DNA of 17,718 bases, taken from Zygnema cylindricum. Its lineage: Eukaryota; Streptophyta; Zygnematophyceae; Zygnematales; Zygnemataceae. The translations under genes were made by a program, and so were the position numbers. The stretch covers positions 1-17,718 of the forward strand of contig JBBHKE010001506.1 in the NCBI GenBank assembly GCA_037447655.1, given 5' to 3'. The notes under the pieces were generated by a model. That model was given only the letters and a program-made list of their open reading frames with translations, did not search any database and was not told the DNA's origin. Below, piece by piece: positions 1-8,865 of this stretch; within the stretch, counting starts at the first letter, position 1; each line of letters begins with the position of its first letter.

Positions 1-479
1 GCGTGATGATATCTCCGTATGCCGCCAAAAGCTCATTTTGCGTGGCGGCTATAATGCCGGCTGTCCGATCAAAATATATTTTACACGGTTCAGATTCGCG
101 TACATGCAGAAATTGCTCCTTTTGGTTTAGTCTGTTGTTAATTAGCTGTCGCGTTAATGTTTATATATTTATGAAACCCGTCACGTGTATCGTTTCGTAA
201 CGCCTTATTTTAAGGCGTTAGGCTATAGAGAATTTAGAGGTCATATGTTCAAATCAGACTTAGGCATCATTTTAGCCAAAATACCCTTTACTTCAAAAAC
301 TGCCACTTTCTAAATATTGCGGCAGCCATGGCGCGCCTTTGATCCTCACTCTCTTTCTTTAATGCAAAAGTAAAATAGGGAAGTGAACTATTAATTACCT
401 CTTTTCAACACATCAATACTTGTCGGCTATGATATTTTTGATCACAAGGAAAGACTACTCGCTCGTGGGCAAAGTGCTT
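1..479. other. Left flank, nothing recognised
   Basis: No gene, RNA or repeat I can support. CGCCTTATTTTAAGGCG at 202-218 is a short dyad. The 440-560 region may be further decayed copia reverse transcriptase (KSL near 481-491 could be from the KSLYGLKQ motif), but that is weak. Confidence 0.4.
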
Positions 480-1590
480 CAAAAGTCTCTTGCGGGGGTC
501 TCGGTTTGCATCTTATGGACACCTTCGCGCGAACCACTTATCTGATGTGATATCTTTTTTTGGACAATATCCTAATTAATATCGGTTTTGCACGGACTGT
601 GGCAAATTTGAGTGTTTATGTTAACAGACGAGGATATAATCGGGTGAGCCTTTTGGTCTCCGTCGACGATTTCATTTTTACGTCCGACAGCTTGGAGCAC
701 AGTCACGAATGGAAGAGTTATTATATTTTCATTTTATACTTATACGTTCGGGAGAGGTATGTTACGTTTTGGCTCACTACAGTTATTCACGATAAGGATA
801 GGAATTTAAGTTAAGTCAAGAGCAAAGTTGCAAGTAAGCGTTAACAACATTTTTTTTGTGGTGGGAACTCGACCCCGTCGGTTGAATTCGAAAAAGAGGG
901 GACACATGATGCCTCATACTTCGATGCAACCGATTTTCTCATATACATATGAGCGTTAGGAGTCGGCTCAATAGTTCAACGACCTTTTTAATGGTGAGTC
1001 GGTCTTTTTAAGCTCCGAAAAAAATACATTGTGATCTTGTTCAAATGCTATTTTGATATTCGGTGGGAATTCTCAATTTTAGGCTTGTGTTTCGGTTGGG
1101 TTGAGGTCTATCCAAGTCTTTGAAATATTCCGATGCAGATTGAGGCAGCAAAATGAATCAAGAAGATCGATATCAAGTTATGTTTTTGTGCTTCGAGGAG
1201 CCGCAATTTCGTATAATTATTGTCCTCGAACGATAGTTGCTCGGAGTTCAACAAAAACTAAATGTATAGCAATTATCATGCTTATAAGGATCTGATGTAG
1301 AGTAAGGAGATGATTATTGTGTTGGGTTTTTCAATCGGTTGCTTTTGGTTTCACTCGTACAATATTGGGTCAATTGCACTTGTGAGAAATACGGGTTTAC
1401 AAGCGCGCCAAACACATTTGATTTCCATGGGATTCTTTTTTGCTTTTGGCGCGACGAGTTCACTTATGTTTTTACCATTAAGGAGGTAGCGGATAACTAG
1501 ACAAATGTTGTAATTTAGAATTTGTTTGTGAGAGGCGGCATAAGTTAGGCTTGCAATGAGTTGAAGGGATTCGCATAAATAGTGAGGGAA
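480..1590 (+). pseudogene. Ty1/copia pol remnant (reverse transcriptase to RNase H), left arm
   Basis: Decayed retrotransposon coding sequence broken by stops and frameshifts. At 584-720 a stretch reads like the copia reverse transcriptase around its YVDD box: a GF..S..D.S.Y....G pattern, then SVDDFIFTSDSL with the VDD at 662-670. At 1158-1285 the frame reads RRSISSYVFVLRGAAIS, followed by SSTKTKCIA, matching the copia RNase H signature RRSTSGY..L.GAAISW...SSTEAEY. A last piece at about 1345-1480 (KRAKHI*FPWD) matches the usual RTKHID.RYHF region. No gag, protease or integrase was seen. The fragment is in the same orientation as, and upstream of, the LysM gene. Confidence 0.72.
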
Positions 1591-2561
1591 TGTTTGAAGA
1601 CATTGTGGAATGGATATTTCGGTGAATCGACATGGATATCGGGTTTGCGTCAAGGCCGGTCAAATGCTTGTTTGTTTGTATGGGCGGTCTAGGTAGCTGT
1701 ACGTTTGGTTTCAATTTGGTCTTTTACATATTTTGGCGGGCACTCATTCCGTGTACGCTAGTGTTCTTCGCATCATAATTTTTTGTATGCGAAGTGTTGA
1801 GTAAGTAAGATAGTAAGAGAGGTAGAGAAAGAGAGATTATTGTGAGGTGAAAAAAAACCTCGATCGATATAATTTTATTTGCCGACTCTCTGTCCATGGA
1901 TGATATATGCAATGCTTTGTTGATTATTGAGCATGCTCGGAGTGCTTGGTTGTTCATCTGTCTTATCGCGACATATTGAAGTGAGATGTGAGCATGGCCA
2001 TAATGTGTAGGATAATTAGATCATCGAAAATGACATTAGCATAAATAATAAAGTGGCCAAAGCCATGGGAGTCGAATATCAATATCTAGCTTAGTGAAAC
2101 CCTCGCTGAGTTTTTGGCAAAAAAAATGTTTTATCAACTCTGGTAACGATGGGCACTGTCGGTTATCATTTAATTGTTGACCTGGGTGGACGGCTGCCGT
2201 ACACTCCCCCTGAGGCTGTTCAACACCCTTTTTTATTTGTTTTACCGCAACTGTTCAGATCGACCGTTCCTTCGAGTCGCCGTTGAGAATGTTGCTATTT
2301 CGTACGTTTTGGTTTCAAAACTTTCATTTTTTAGTGGGGGAAGGAGATGTTTTTTACGTCACCAGCTCGAACTTTACTTGTAAACACGCGGTCTGGAAGT
2401 ACGGTCGGATTTGGCGCGTTTATTATACGAACCGTGCACTCATGTCGTACGCACTTTTCAAACTAAATGTTTCGAACTGATCGACTGTACAATTATTTTT
2501 TCCCGACGGATTGTACTCTTCAGTGTGACAAAACCTGTACGGATTTAAGCAATGCGTACGG
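1591..2561 (+). other. Conserved noncoding part of the left arm between the copia remnant and the promoter
   Basis: No gene seen. The stretch follows the end of pol, so 1591 to about 2150 may include copia 3' sequence or a decayed LTR, but I could not find its ends. It includes a purine-rich run (about 1800-1845) followed by AGGTGAAAAAAAACCTC. From 2170 to 2560 it is closely matched by right-arm 12700-13085, with several CGTACG-like motifs, and could be distal promoter. Short ORFs here are not shared in frame between the arms. Confidence 0.5.
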
Positions 2562-2733
2562 AATCCTCACTGGCCGCCGAATGAAGCGATGGGAGGACAT
2601 TGACTGCATAATTTGACCAATGACGACAAAATAACGGTAAAAACGGTAATTTATCTGTCAAATTTCCCAACTGTTATAAATATTAGACGAGTTTCTTTTC
2701 CAGACATCATTGAAGGAATTCGGGTCAATACTC
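2562..2733 (+). promoter_or_regulatory. Promoter block of the left LysM gene, nearly identical in both arms
   Basis: These 172 bases match 12697-12526 (reverse complement) with one mismatch by eye and no gap, closer than the coding exons. A canonical TATAAATA lies at 2675-2682, so transcription would start near 2705-2715, giving a 5' leader of about 215 bases. A second TATATAA at 2775-2781 is also kept in the right arm. A short repeated motif, AACGGTAAAAACGGTAA, lies just upstream of the TATA box. Sequence identity drops sharply on the downstream side. Confidence 0.6.
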
Positions 2734-2852
2734 AATAGTCTAACCATAAGATTGCTGTAAAATCTAATCTACTCTATATAATTTCTAATTTACTTTTGCT
2801 TTTTATTTATTGTCAATTTATATTTATTGGCACAAGTTTTCCAAAAGTTAAC

Positions 2853-2861
2853 ATGAACTAA
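2853..2861 (+). promoter_or_regulatory. Two-codon upstream ORF in the left LysM leader
   Basis: ATG AAC TAA lies 72 bases before the main ATG, inside the predicted 5' leader. The right copy has ATA at the aligned position, so it lacks this upstream start. Minimal upstream ORFs can lower translation of the main frame. Whether this one does depends on where transcription starts. Confidence 0.3.
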
Positions 2862-2924
2862 ATTTTGATAAAAGTATCTTCCACAAACTTATTTTATTTT
2901 GTGCATCGATTGCCTTTTTTAGCG

Positions 2925-4690
2925 ATGACGAAGCTTTTTTGTCTTTTCCTCGTCGCATTTCTTGTCGTTTTCTCGCAGCCCAATGTTTCGGAGGCGGCAG
3001 GTACGGAATTCCAGCCTAAAGCTAGAGATCCAGTTAGAGGGGGGTAGAGAGAGGAGGGGGGGGTAGGGAGAGGAGGGGGGGGTAGGGAGAGGAAGGGAGG
3101 TAGGGAGAGGAGGGGGGGTTAGGGAGAGGAGGAGGGGGTAGGGAGAGGAGGGGTGGGTGTGGAGAGGAGGAGGGGGGCAGGGAGAAGAGGGGGGGGGGGT
3201 AAGGAAAGGAGGAGGGGGTAGAGAGAGGAGGAGGGGGTAGGGAGAGGAGGAGGGGGTAGGGAGAGGAGGATGGGGTAGGGAGAGGAGGAGGGGGTAGGGA
3301 GAGGAGGAGGCAGAGGTTGAGGGGGGGGGCGTTGAACCAGGATTCGAAGAATATGCCGATGGAGGGGGTGATTTGGGAAGGAGGAATAAAGAGTGAGAGG
3401 GAGAGGGATTAGAGGGGGGATGAGCGAGGGAGTAAGGGTTTAGGGGAGGGGGGGAGGGGAGGCAGGGCGATGAGTAATCAGTAATGGGAGAGGAATCGAG
3501 AGTATGGCTGGAAAAGCTAAATTTCCTTGTACACTTGGTATATTGTTTGCATTTTTTATCTTCACTAATTTTGACTTAGATGAACAATGAATTCCGAGGG
3601 AGAGGGAGAGGGAGAGGAAAATAACAAGGACAGGCTAATAACTCGCAGGAGTGACATTTACTGGAAAGACTTCTATACTATGTTACAATTTTTTTGGCAT
3701 ATGACATAATCCGCCACATAAAAAATCAGCAAAAATTGGTGTATCGCTGATGTAACATCATCGAAAAAAAATAAAAATGACATCACCGCATCGTTCGTAC
3801 GCATCGACATATTGTCACATTGATAAAATATAAAAAAGACCAAACATCAGCAGCATCAGCATATGGGAAATAGTCTTATTTGAATATCAAAATCTGACAT
3901 GATTCTATTTGTGGCAGTTTGTCGGTCGGACGCGAAGCTCTATGTGGTGAAGGCGGGAGAGACATGCAGTGACGTTTTAAAAAAGTGTTTCTACTCCAAT
4001 GTGGGCCTCTTCAACACTCTCAACCGGAGCTTGAAGCTGGGATGCGTCGCGGTCGAGGTACACATTTCAAGAGTTTTTAGCTTTTTCGTGTTTTTTGCGT
4101 AATTATGGTTTTGGGTATTTTGTGGTTTTGGGGTTTCTTGGGTTTTGACATTTAGGGTTTTTGAGTTTTCCCGACTTTTTTCGGATTGTTTTTTGAGGTT
4201 TTTGAGGTTTTGCAAATGTTATTGTGAGTCATGTCAGGTTTTGGGAATTTTGTTTTGGGAATTTTGAGCTTTTATTGCGTTTTTGGGTTTGTCGGTTTGT
4301 TGGTTTGTTTTAGGACATTAAATGGCAATATGTACGTTTGAAACATAATTTAAGTTCATTTTTTTGCTCTCTATGTTTTTCCTTCTTCGTGGCATTGAGG
4401 GACTTTTATGGTTTCTTGTCCTGTTTCGTTTGGGGAAAAATAGTTTGTCCCTTCTTCTTTTATTTTATTTTGATTCTGTAAATTACGTATGGTGGATTAA
4501 ATAAAAAACCGATTGTTTGCTGGATTTATCTTATTTTTTTTTACGGTATGCCGTAGTTTTATGTAATTTTCGTGACTTTATTTGTTGTAACTTTCTTCTT
4601 TTCGGATTCTTCTTGAGGGTGGTGTGGCGATTGGGATTTCAGAAAGGAGTGAAGATATGTGTTCCGAAAAGTAATCCTAAATGTAAATAA
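2925..4690 (+). CDS. Small secreted six-cysteine single-LysM protein, left copy (three exons)
   Basis: Spliced gene built by hand: exons 2925-3000, 3918-4057 and 4643-4690; introns 3001-3917 (GT..AG, phase 1) and 4058-4642 (GT..AG, phase 0); stop TAA. The product is 87 residues. Residues 1-24/25 form a signal peptide: K3, a hydrophobic core at about 4-16, and small residues before the likely cleavage near A24. Residues 34-79 match a LysM domain: YVVKAGETC at the start, LFNTLN in the middle, and GVKICV at the end, supplied by exon 3. The mature part has cysteines at 27, 42, 49, 68, 78 and 86, enough for three disulfides. LysM domains bind N-acetylglucosamine glycans such as chitin or peptidoglycan, so a role outside the cell in binding microbial glycans is plausible but inferred. 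The ATG at 2925 is chosen because a signal peptide follows and the right-arm copy shares it. Every splice site is conserved in that copy. Confidence 0.78.
3034..3335 (+). repeat. G-rich minisatellite in intron 1, left copy
   Basis: About 14 imperfect units of roughly 20 bases, consensus near GGGGGTAGGGAGAGGAGGA, starting about 35 bases into the intron. The G-rich strand is the coding strand, so the pre-mRNA would carry the G runs. Runs of 3-9 G at short spacing satisfy the usual G-quadruplex pattern many times over. Looser G/A-rich sequence continues to about 3480. Confidence 0.85.
3627..3892. other. 266-bp segment in intron 1 of the left LysM gene, absent from the right copy
   Basis: The right copy joins GATAACA directly to TGTCTGACATG, whereas the left copy has about 266 extra bases ending just before the branch-point/acceptor region. 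Small dyads such as TGATGTAACATCA are visible. No terminal inverted repeat or target duplication is evident, so its origin (insertion here or deletion there) is open. Confidence 0.5.
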
Positions 4691-4905
4691 TTTTTTTTTT
4701 TTTTAATTTTTTGGTTTCTACATTTTATAGTTACAGTGATGTTTAAATCAGGTCTCTAGGTTCCAAATTGTTACGAGACATTCTGTCCTTGTACCCTTTT
4801 TAATTTTTTTAAACAAGATATGTATTTTTTTTTTCTTATATATCTTCATGGCATTAGAATCCCCTTTCTATTATCTAGTTAACGGGAGTTTAAGAGATTT
4901 ATATA

Positions 4906-5100
4906 TTTCGGCATCAATCACTTTTCCCCGTTTTTGTATTGTGAAGAAATAGTTTTGAACATCTTTTCTACTTGTTAGTGTGTATTCGGTTAGTCTTTTT
5001 CTTTTAGTTTCTGGTGGATATTTTCCATTTATTTCTACAAATTCCAAATTACCAATTATCCAGGGTCTTCTGTAATGACGTTATATAATGACTAAGAGCA
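4906..5100. other. Start of the spacer, nothing recognised
   Basis: AT-rich sequence immediately inside the left arm, without a match to the corresponding side of the right arm. No ORF, RNA gene or repeat seen. Confidence 0.5.
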
Positions 5101-5104
5101 TTAT

Positions 5105-5252
5105 CAAAGAGAGAGAGAGGAGAGAGAGAGAAGGGAGAGAGAGAAGGGAGAGAGAGAGGGAGGGAGAGAGTGAGAGGGGGAGAGAGAGAGGGGGAGAGAG
5201 ATGGAGAGAGTGGGGGAGAGTGGGTGAGAAGGGGGAGAAGGGGAGAGGGGTT
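5105..5252. repeat. GA-rich microsatellite-like tract
   Basis: Nearly pure purine on the + strand, mostly GAGAGAGGGA variants. It also yields an open but low-complexity Ser/Pro/Leu frame on the minus strand, which is not a gene. Confidence 0.85.
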
Positions 5253-5255
5253 CAA

Positions 5256-5480
5256 TTTGGTTGAATTAGAACTTACATTTGGTTCAAATGGAAGGAATAT
5301 TGTTGAATTGGATTGAAATTTGATTGAATTGAACTGAAATTTAATTGAATTTAACTGACATTTGATCGGATATTGATTGAAATGGAAAAAAATTGGTTGA
5401 TTTGAATTGGACTCGAGTTGAATATGACGAAATTGTGTTAGAATCAGACTGAAATTTGGCTTAACTGGACTAAAAAGATT
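5256..5480. repeat. Degenerate GAATTG-type tandem repeats
   Basis: Loose units of roughly 20 bases, built around TTGAATTGAACTGAAATTTG, repeat about eight to ten times with many changes. Confidence 0.6.
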
Positions 5481-6078
5481 TTTTCTTAATTCTGAAAAAA
5501 GTTGAATAAAAATGTGATTGGATTGAGGCTGAGAGAAATCGGCCGGGGACCGAGAGGGAAAGCAAGTGGGAGGAGTAAAAACTTGGATTCTCTTAGTTTA
5601 AAAAATTCAAATTATTTTTGCATTAAGAACACGATTTCCCACCGTCATTTTGGAACTAAGAGTGGGGTAATTTTAAGTGCTGTACGGTTCCGTGATAGAC
5701 GCACGTTCAGTCACAAAGCACGGTAATTACGGGGCTTGTCCTTTTTTTTATAACTATTAACGTGTGAACACACTTTTGACTTTTTTTGGTTAGGATTTAC
5801 AATGTTCGAATCTATGTTGGTTTGTGGTTCGTGTGGTTTAGATTGGGCCTAGCGTCAGTTCGATTATTTTGTTTTTTTTTTTTTTTTTGGTTGTGTTTTG
5901 TTTAGGGTGGACTTCCATTAGGCGTTTCATTAATTGTACCGAAAATTTTACTGAAGGGAGTGCCTTGCATTAGGTCGCATCAGTATACCACTTTTATTTG
6001 CGTGGCTCATTTTGGTTGGTAACACGTAGGTTAATATTCGATGCTTAAAATCTTGAAAGAACCTTCGAATGGAATGCC
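5481..6078. other. Spacer stretch without recognised features
   Basis: Contains a T16-17 run near 5873 but no gene or repeat I can support. The short open frame at 5502-5726 has no family resemblance and no sign of splicing. Confidence 0.4.
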
Positions 6079-6522
6079 TGAACCATAGTTCAAAAGTAGG
6101 CGTTTTTATTGTAGGCCTTCTGTAGGAGCCTTTATCGTAAGTTGTGTTATGGGCTTTTCATGTGATCTTCTTAAATCGCTACTTTGATCAGCGACCGTCT
6201 GATCGTCCTAATCTATGGGATTTTCATGTGATCTTCTTAGATCGCTACCTTTATCAGCGACCGTCCGATCGTCCAAATTTGACGGTTAAAATTAAAAATA
6301 CCTCAAAACTCACAAAAAAATATTTTTTTGTCCGAATGTTTTTTAAAATTTAGACATGACGCTTAATTCTCTATCGATTGATGTGCAACTCAACCCTGTT
6401 ACTTTTTTTTTTCATTTTGCGACCAATACAATATGGGTCTTAAGGTCATATTGTATGTTTTGCGTACAATAGGCATATTGTATGGGCGTACTTTCACCTA
6501 CTTTGAACTATGGTCTCTGAAC
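6079..6522. mobile_element. MITE-like element with terminal inverted repeats
   Basis: The left end reads ACCATAGTTCAAAAGTAGG (about 6081-6100). The right end reads CCTACTTTGAACTATGGT (about 6497-6514), its near-perfect inverse. The internal DNA is noncoding and carries a 66-bp tandem duplication and a small ACAATATG/CATATTGT dyad near 6428-6453. Exact ends and target duplication could not be fixed. A nonautonomous DNA transposon of unknown superfamily is the simplest reading. Confidence 0.5.
6151..6280. repeat. Two tandem copies of a 66-bp unit
   Basis: Copy 1 begins at 6151 and copy 2 at 6217; both run from a GGG.TTTTCATGTGATCTTCTTA start through TCAGCGACCGTC.GATCGTCC, with few differences. 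They sit inside the inverted-repeat element at 6079-6522. Confidence 0.85.
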
Positions 6523-6544
6523 GCAATATATGTACGAGCGAGCG

Positions 6545-6645
6545 GAGGTAATATCTGTACCAATATATGTACAAGTGAGCGGTGGTTATATCTGTACCGG
6601 TGGAGATAATATCTGTACCAGCAAAGATAATATCTATACCAGCAA
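6545..6645. repeat. Short tandem repeats around ATATCTGTACC
   Basis: The motif ATATCTGTACC (last copy ATATCTATACC) starts at 6551, 6588, 6609 and 6630, the last three 21 bases apart. No coding role seen. Confidence 0.7.
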
Positions 6646-6719
6646 ACGTAATTAATGAATCGTACAGAGGGCATTATAATGTACTACCCAAAATTTCAAA
6701 ACGGAGCGACAAAAAGGCG

Positions 6720-7112
6720 GCGGCAAACTTTGATGATGGGAGCGTGACGGGATAATTTCGGCGGATTCCCAACCACCCTGGCTGAAGGCACATGGCCTTT
6801 GCGACGTGTACGCACATTCTCTCGCTCTTCGAGGATTTTTTTTCCCTTTTCCACGAGGCCCATTTTTACACGTTCAGTCTCTAAGAAGGTGTCCTCCTTG
6901 TGCACGGTCGTCAAAGACTGTAGGATTGGTGACGTGGCGTCTCGGATAAAAAGTGTAATGGCATCCGACGGTCAGAATGTACGTTTACAACCTTGGACAT
7001 TTTACCGTAATGATGTGTTCCTTGGAAAAAAAAAAGGTACGGACATGTATAAAACGGTACGGCCCTCAGTAAACAACCTCACTTTTTCACTAATGGAAGG
7101 CCACCCTTAGTT
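6720..7112 (+). repeat. Dispersed repeat of unknown family, copy A
   Basis: Matches 15340-15718 in the same orientation in several blocks in order: ACGGGA.AAT, GAAGGC.C.TGGCCT.TG, TTTTACACG..CAGT, TCCTCCTTG, then AGTAAACAACCTCAC, ending at CACCCTTA. Gaps between blocks differ in content but keep similar lengths. An open frame of 103 codons (6799-7110) falls inside but is not kept in the other copy, so the unit is treated as noncoding. Confidence 0.6.
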
Positions 7113-7201
7113 TGATTTTGTACTTTATCCGTGTGCGTTTCTGTGTATACGATTCAATTTGTTTTGTTTTGTTTGAGTTTTTAGTACACGATTTCGAGAA
7201 A

Positions 7202-7298
7202 TTTCGTTTCGTGCGAAGTACATCTAGTACAGTACAGTAGTTTCGTTTCGTGTAAGTTACGTTTCCGTGTAGGAATTTTGATAGTTTCGTTTCTAGTG
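7202..7298. repeat. Three spaced copies of TTTCGTTTC
   Basis: TTTCGTTTCGTG at 7202 and 7241 and TTTCGTTTCTAG at 7284, about 40 bases apart, with GTAC-containing sequence between them. Function unknown. Confidence 0.5.
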
Positions 7299-7314
7299 GT
7301 TTTAGTTAGTGTTA

Positions 7315-7490
7315 TGCATGGGTAGGGTTTGCCGATAACCGATATGTCCCTATTTTTGGCTTACCGATAATCAAAGGTCGCAAACAGTTACTCGAAACCG
7401 TGACAGACCGTTACCAGACCGCCCGCTTCGGATTGGGAACGGATTCGGGTGCAAAATTTGGGGGCCGGGCGGATTCGGGCCGGTGATTCA
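7315..7490. other. GC-rich patch resembling a hAT subterminal region
   Basis: The only GC-rich stretch in the spacer. CCGATAACCGAT, CCGATAATC, GACCGTTACCAGACCG and repeated CGGATTCGGG resemble the repeated CCG-containing motifs near the ends of plant Ac-like hAT elements. It lies 1.4 kb before the hAT transposase remnant and could be its 5' end. No matching inverted end was found, so this is tentative. Confidence 0.28.
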
Positions 7491-8653
7491 CACAAAAAAA
7501 AATCGGTTATGGTCGGGTAAGCAAAAAATGAAAAAAAATGAAGTCCATACTATCTAACATTATTGTATTTTGTACTCTTGGTGTCGTGGAAGTACGTGAC
7601 ATCATGATTAACGTCGCAAATCTGACACGGATCTAACACAATTCATTTCCAAAATCTTACTTGAAAATAAAAGGCCGCAAATCGTACTCTATTGTAAATT
7701 ATTAGGGTATGTCGCCATGTAGTCGGTACTTTGATAAAGTATTTTGGACTGTAGTAAGATTCTCCGTACTACTTTGCAGGACTTCCCAATGTGCGAAAAT
7801 GAAATCAGAACTTTGACATGTGACGGTTGTAGTCGTAAGTACAACTTTGTGACGGATGAAAAGGACTATGAAACTTTCGACAATCAGTGACGCCAACAAA
7901 AACAATGACAATTGTAGACGTCTAGATTTTTGTAATTTTTTGACATTGTAGACGTTTAGGGTTTTGTGACATTGTGACGCCATGCTCACTTGTGACAACG
8001 TCGACGTCACAAATTCAAGAGATTTTCGCCATGGCTATCCAATTTCATTTTTTCAACTTTTCTCACTCGAGTTGGCATAATTTTTTTTTTTTTTTCAAAT
8101 ATCTTTCATTTTATACCTGTATTGTTGTGCCTCATTTTAAAAAGTGTGAGACAAAAGCGATAGTGTAAGAGGGAGAGGGGAGAGGCGACGACGTCGCAAA
8201 ATTGAGCAAATGACCCATGAATGAAAGTGGAGGTTCGAGACCCCTACAACTTTTTTTTTGTACATGCTCGTCTTTTCCGTACATGCACGTGACGGGCAGG
8301 AGAAAAATAGCAAGCGATCGCCCTTGTCCTGAAATTTTTCCACTCATGTGGCGCGTGCATGGACTATTTTTCATTCGTTGTTTGAGTGATACTTTCCTTG
8401 AAATCCAGTCGCAAGACGATTTTTTATGAAGTTTTTTGATGGGCTGGATTCTCTTGCTCGGGGGTCGAAAAGCAAAAAATGTCAAAATGCATTCACATGA
8501 CGACCAATATGAAGTACATTAAAAGTATCGACTTGACGTTCGCTCTACTTTTGAAAAATTGATTTTTTTTGTACGGCTAAAGTTTTTCTTGTACGGAACT
8601 GCGTTTTGGGTGAGAACGAGAGAAAAAAGTTGATATTTTAATACATGGGGACA
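7491..8653. other. Spacer stretch with no recognised gene
   Basis: AT-rich, with several small GACATTGTGACG/GTAGACGT-like repeats at 7905-8010. Open frames on either strand (such as minus 7702-8010 and 8132-8485) lack any family signature. It may be the unrecognised 5' part of the hAT element. Confidence 0.4.
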
Positions 8654-8840
8654 TACCCGGTATTTCAATAAATATGTCAAATTATTATGTGAATAACGAC
8701 AGATCTTATTTATTGGCTTACTCATACGTTGTACAATATTGCAAAGTGCTGATTATGCATTTTATACCGTGTTTCCACAAATTTATCAAATTATTCTGTC
8801 AATTTCACGTGACATGCAGTAATTATTGGTTAATAAATCA
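8654..8840. repeat. Degenerate direct duplication, offset about 109 bases
   Basis: 8654-8723 and 8764-8840 share a pattern in order: ACC.G..TTTC.A.AAAT.T.TCAAATTATT.TGT.AAT, then GACA......ATT.ATTGG. It lies just upstream of the hAT remnant. Confidence 0.5.
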
Positions 8841-8865
8841 ATGGAAATCAAGGTAGAAACCTTCT

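Larger units (their letters stand above)
690..4905 (+). repeat. Left arm of a large imperfect inverted repeat
   Basis: The sequence aligns in order with the reverse complement of about 10608-14722. Checked segments include 735-775, 1160-1290, 1600-2100, 2170-2560, the promoter block, all three exons, both introns and the 3' flank to about 4905. Identity by eye is about 99% in the promoter block, about 95% in exons, about 88-90% at 2170-2560, and lower (roughly 70-85%) in the copia-derived outer part. Weak similarity may continue outward to about 560. The inner edge is fairly sharp, just after the conserved GAGATTTATA. Confidence 0.88.

Noticed and set aside
2865-2924. N-terminal extension of the LysM protein from an upstream non-ATG codon
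   Set aside because: It has no ATG, would bury the signal peptide, and is not conserved in the other copy.
3899-4102. Continuous frame reading through exon 2 into intron 2
   Set aside because: The tail after GAG at 4055-4057 differs in sequence and length between the two copies, while the spliced version restores a complete LysM end in both.
5049-5255. Ser/Pro/Leu-rich open frame on the minus strand
   Set aside because: Produced by the GA-rich low-complexity tract.
6799-7110. 103-codon open frame
   Set aside because: It is inside dispersed repeat copy A and is not open in copy B; no family signature.
8232-8243. GGTTCGAGACCC, resembling a Pol III B box, followed by a T run
   Set aside because: No A box at the right distance and no tRNA fold or CCA-side stem; not supported as a tRNA or SINE.
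8132-8485. 117-codon open frame on the minus strand
   Set aside because: No domain, signal or splice pattern, and it overlaps other equally long open frames.
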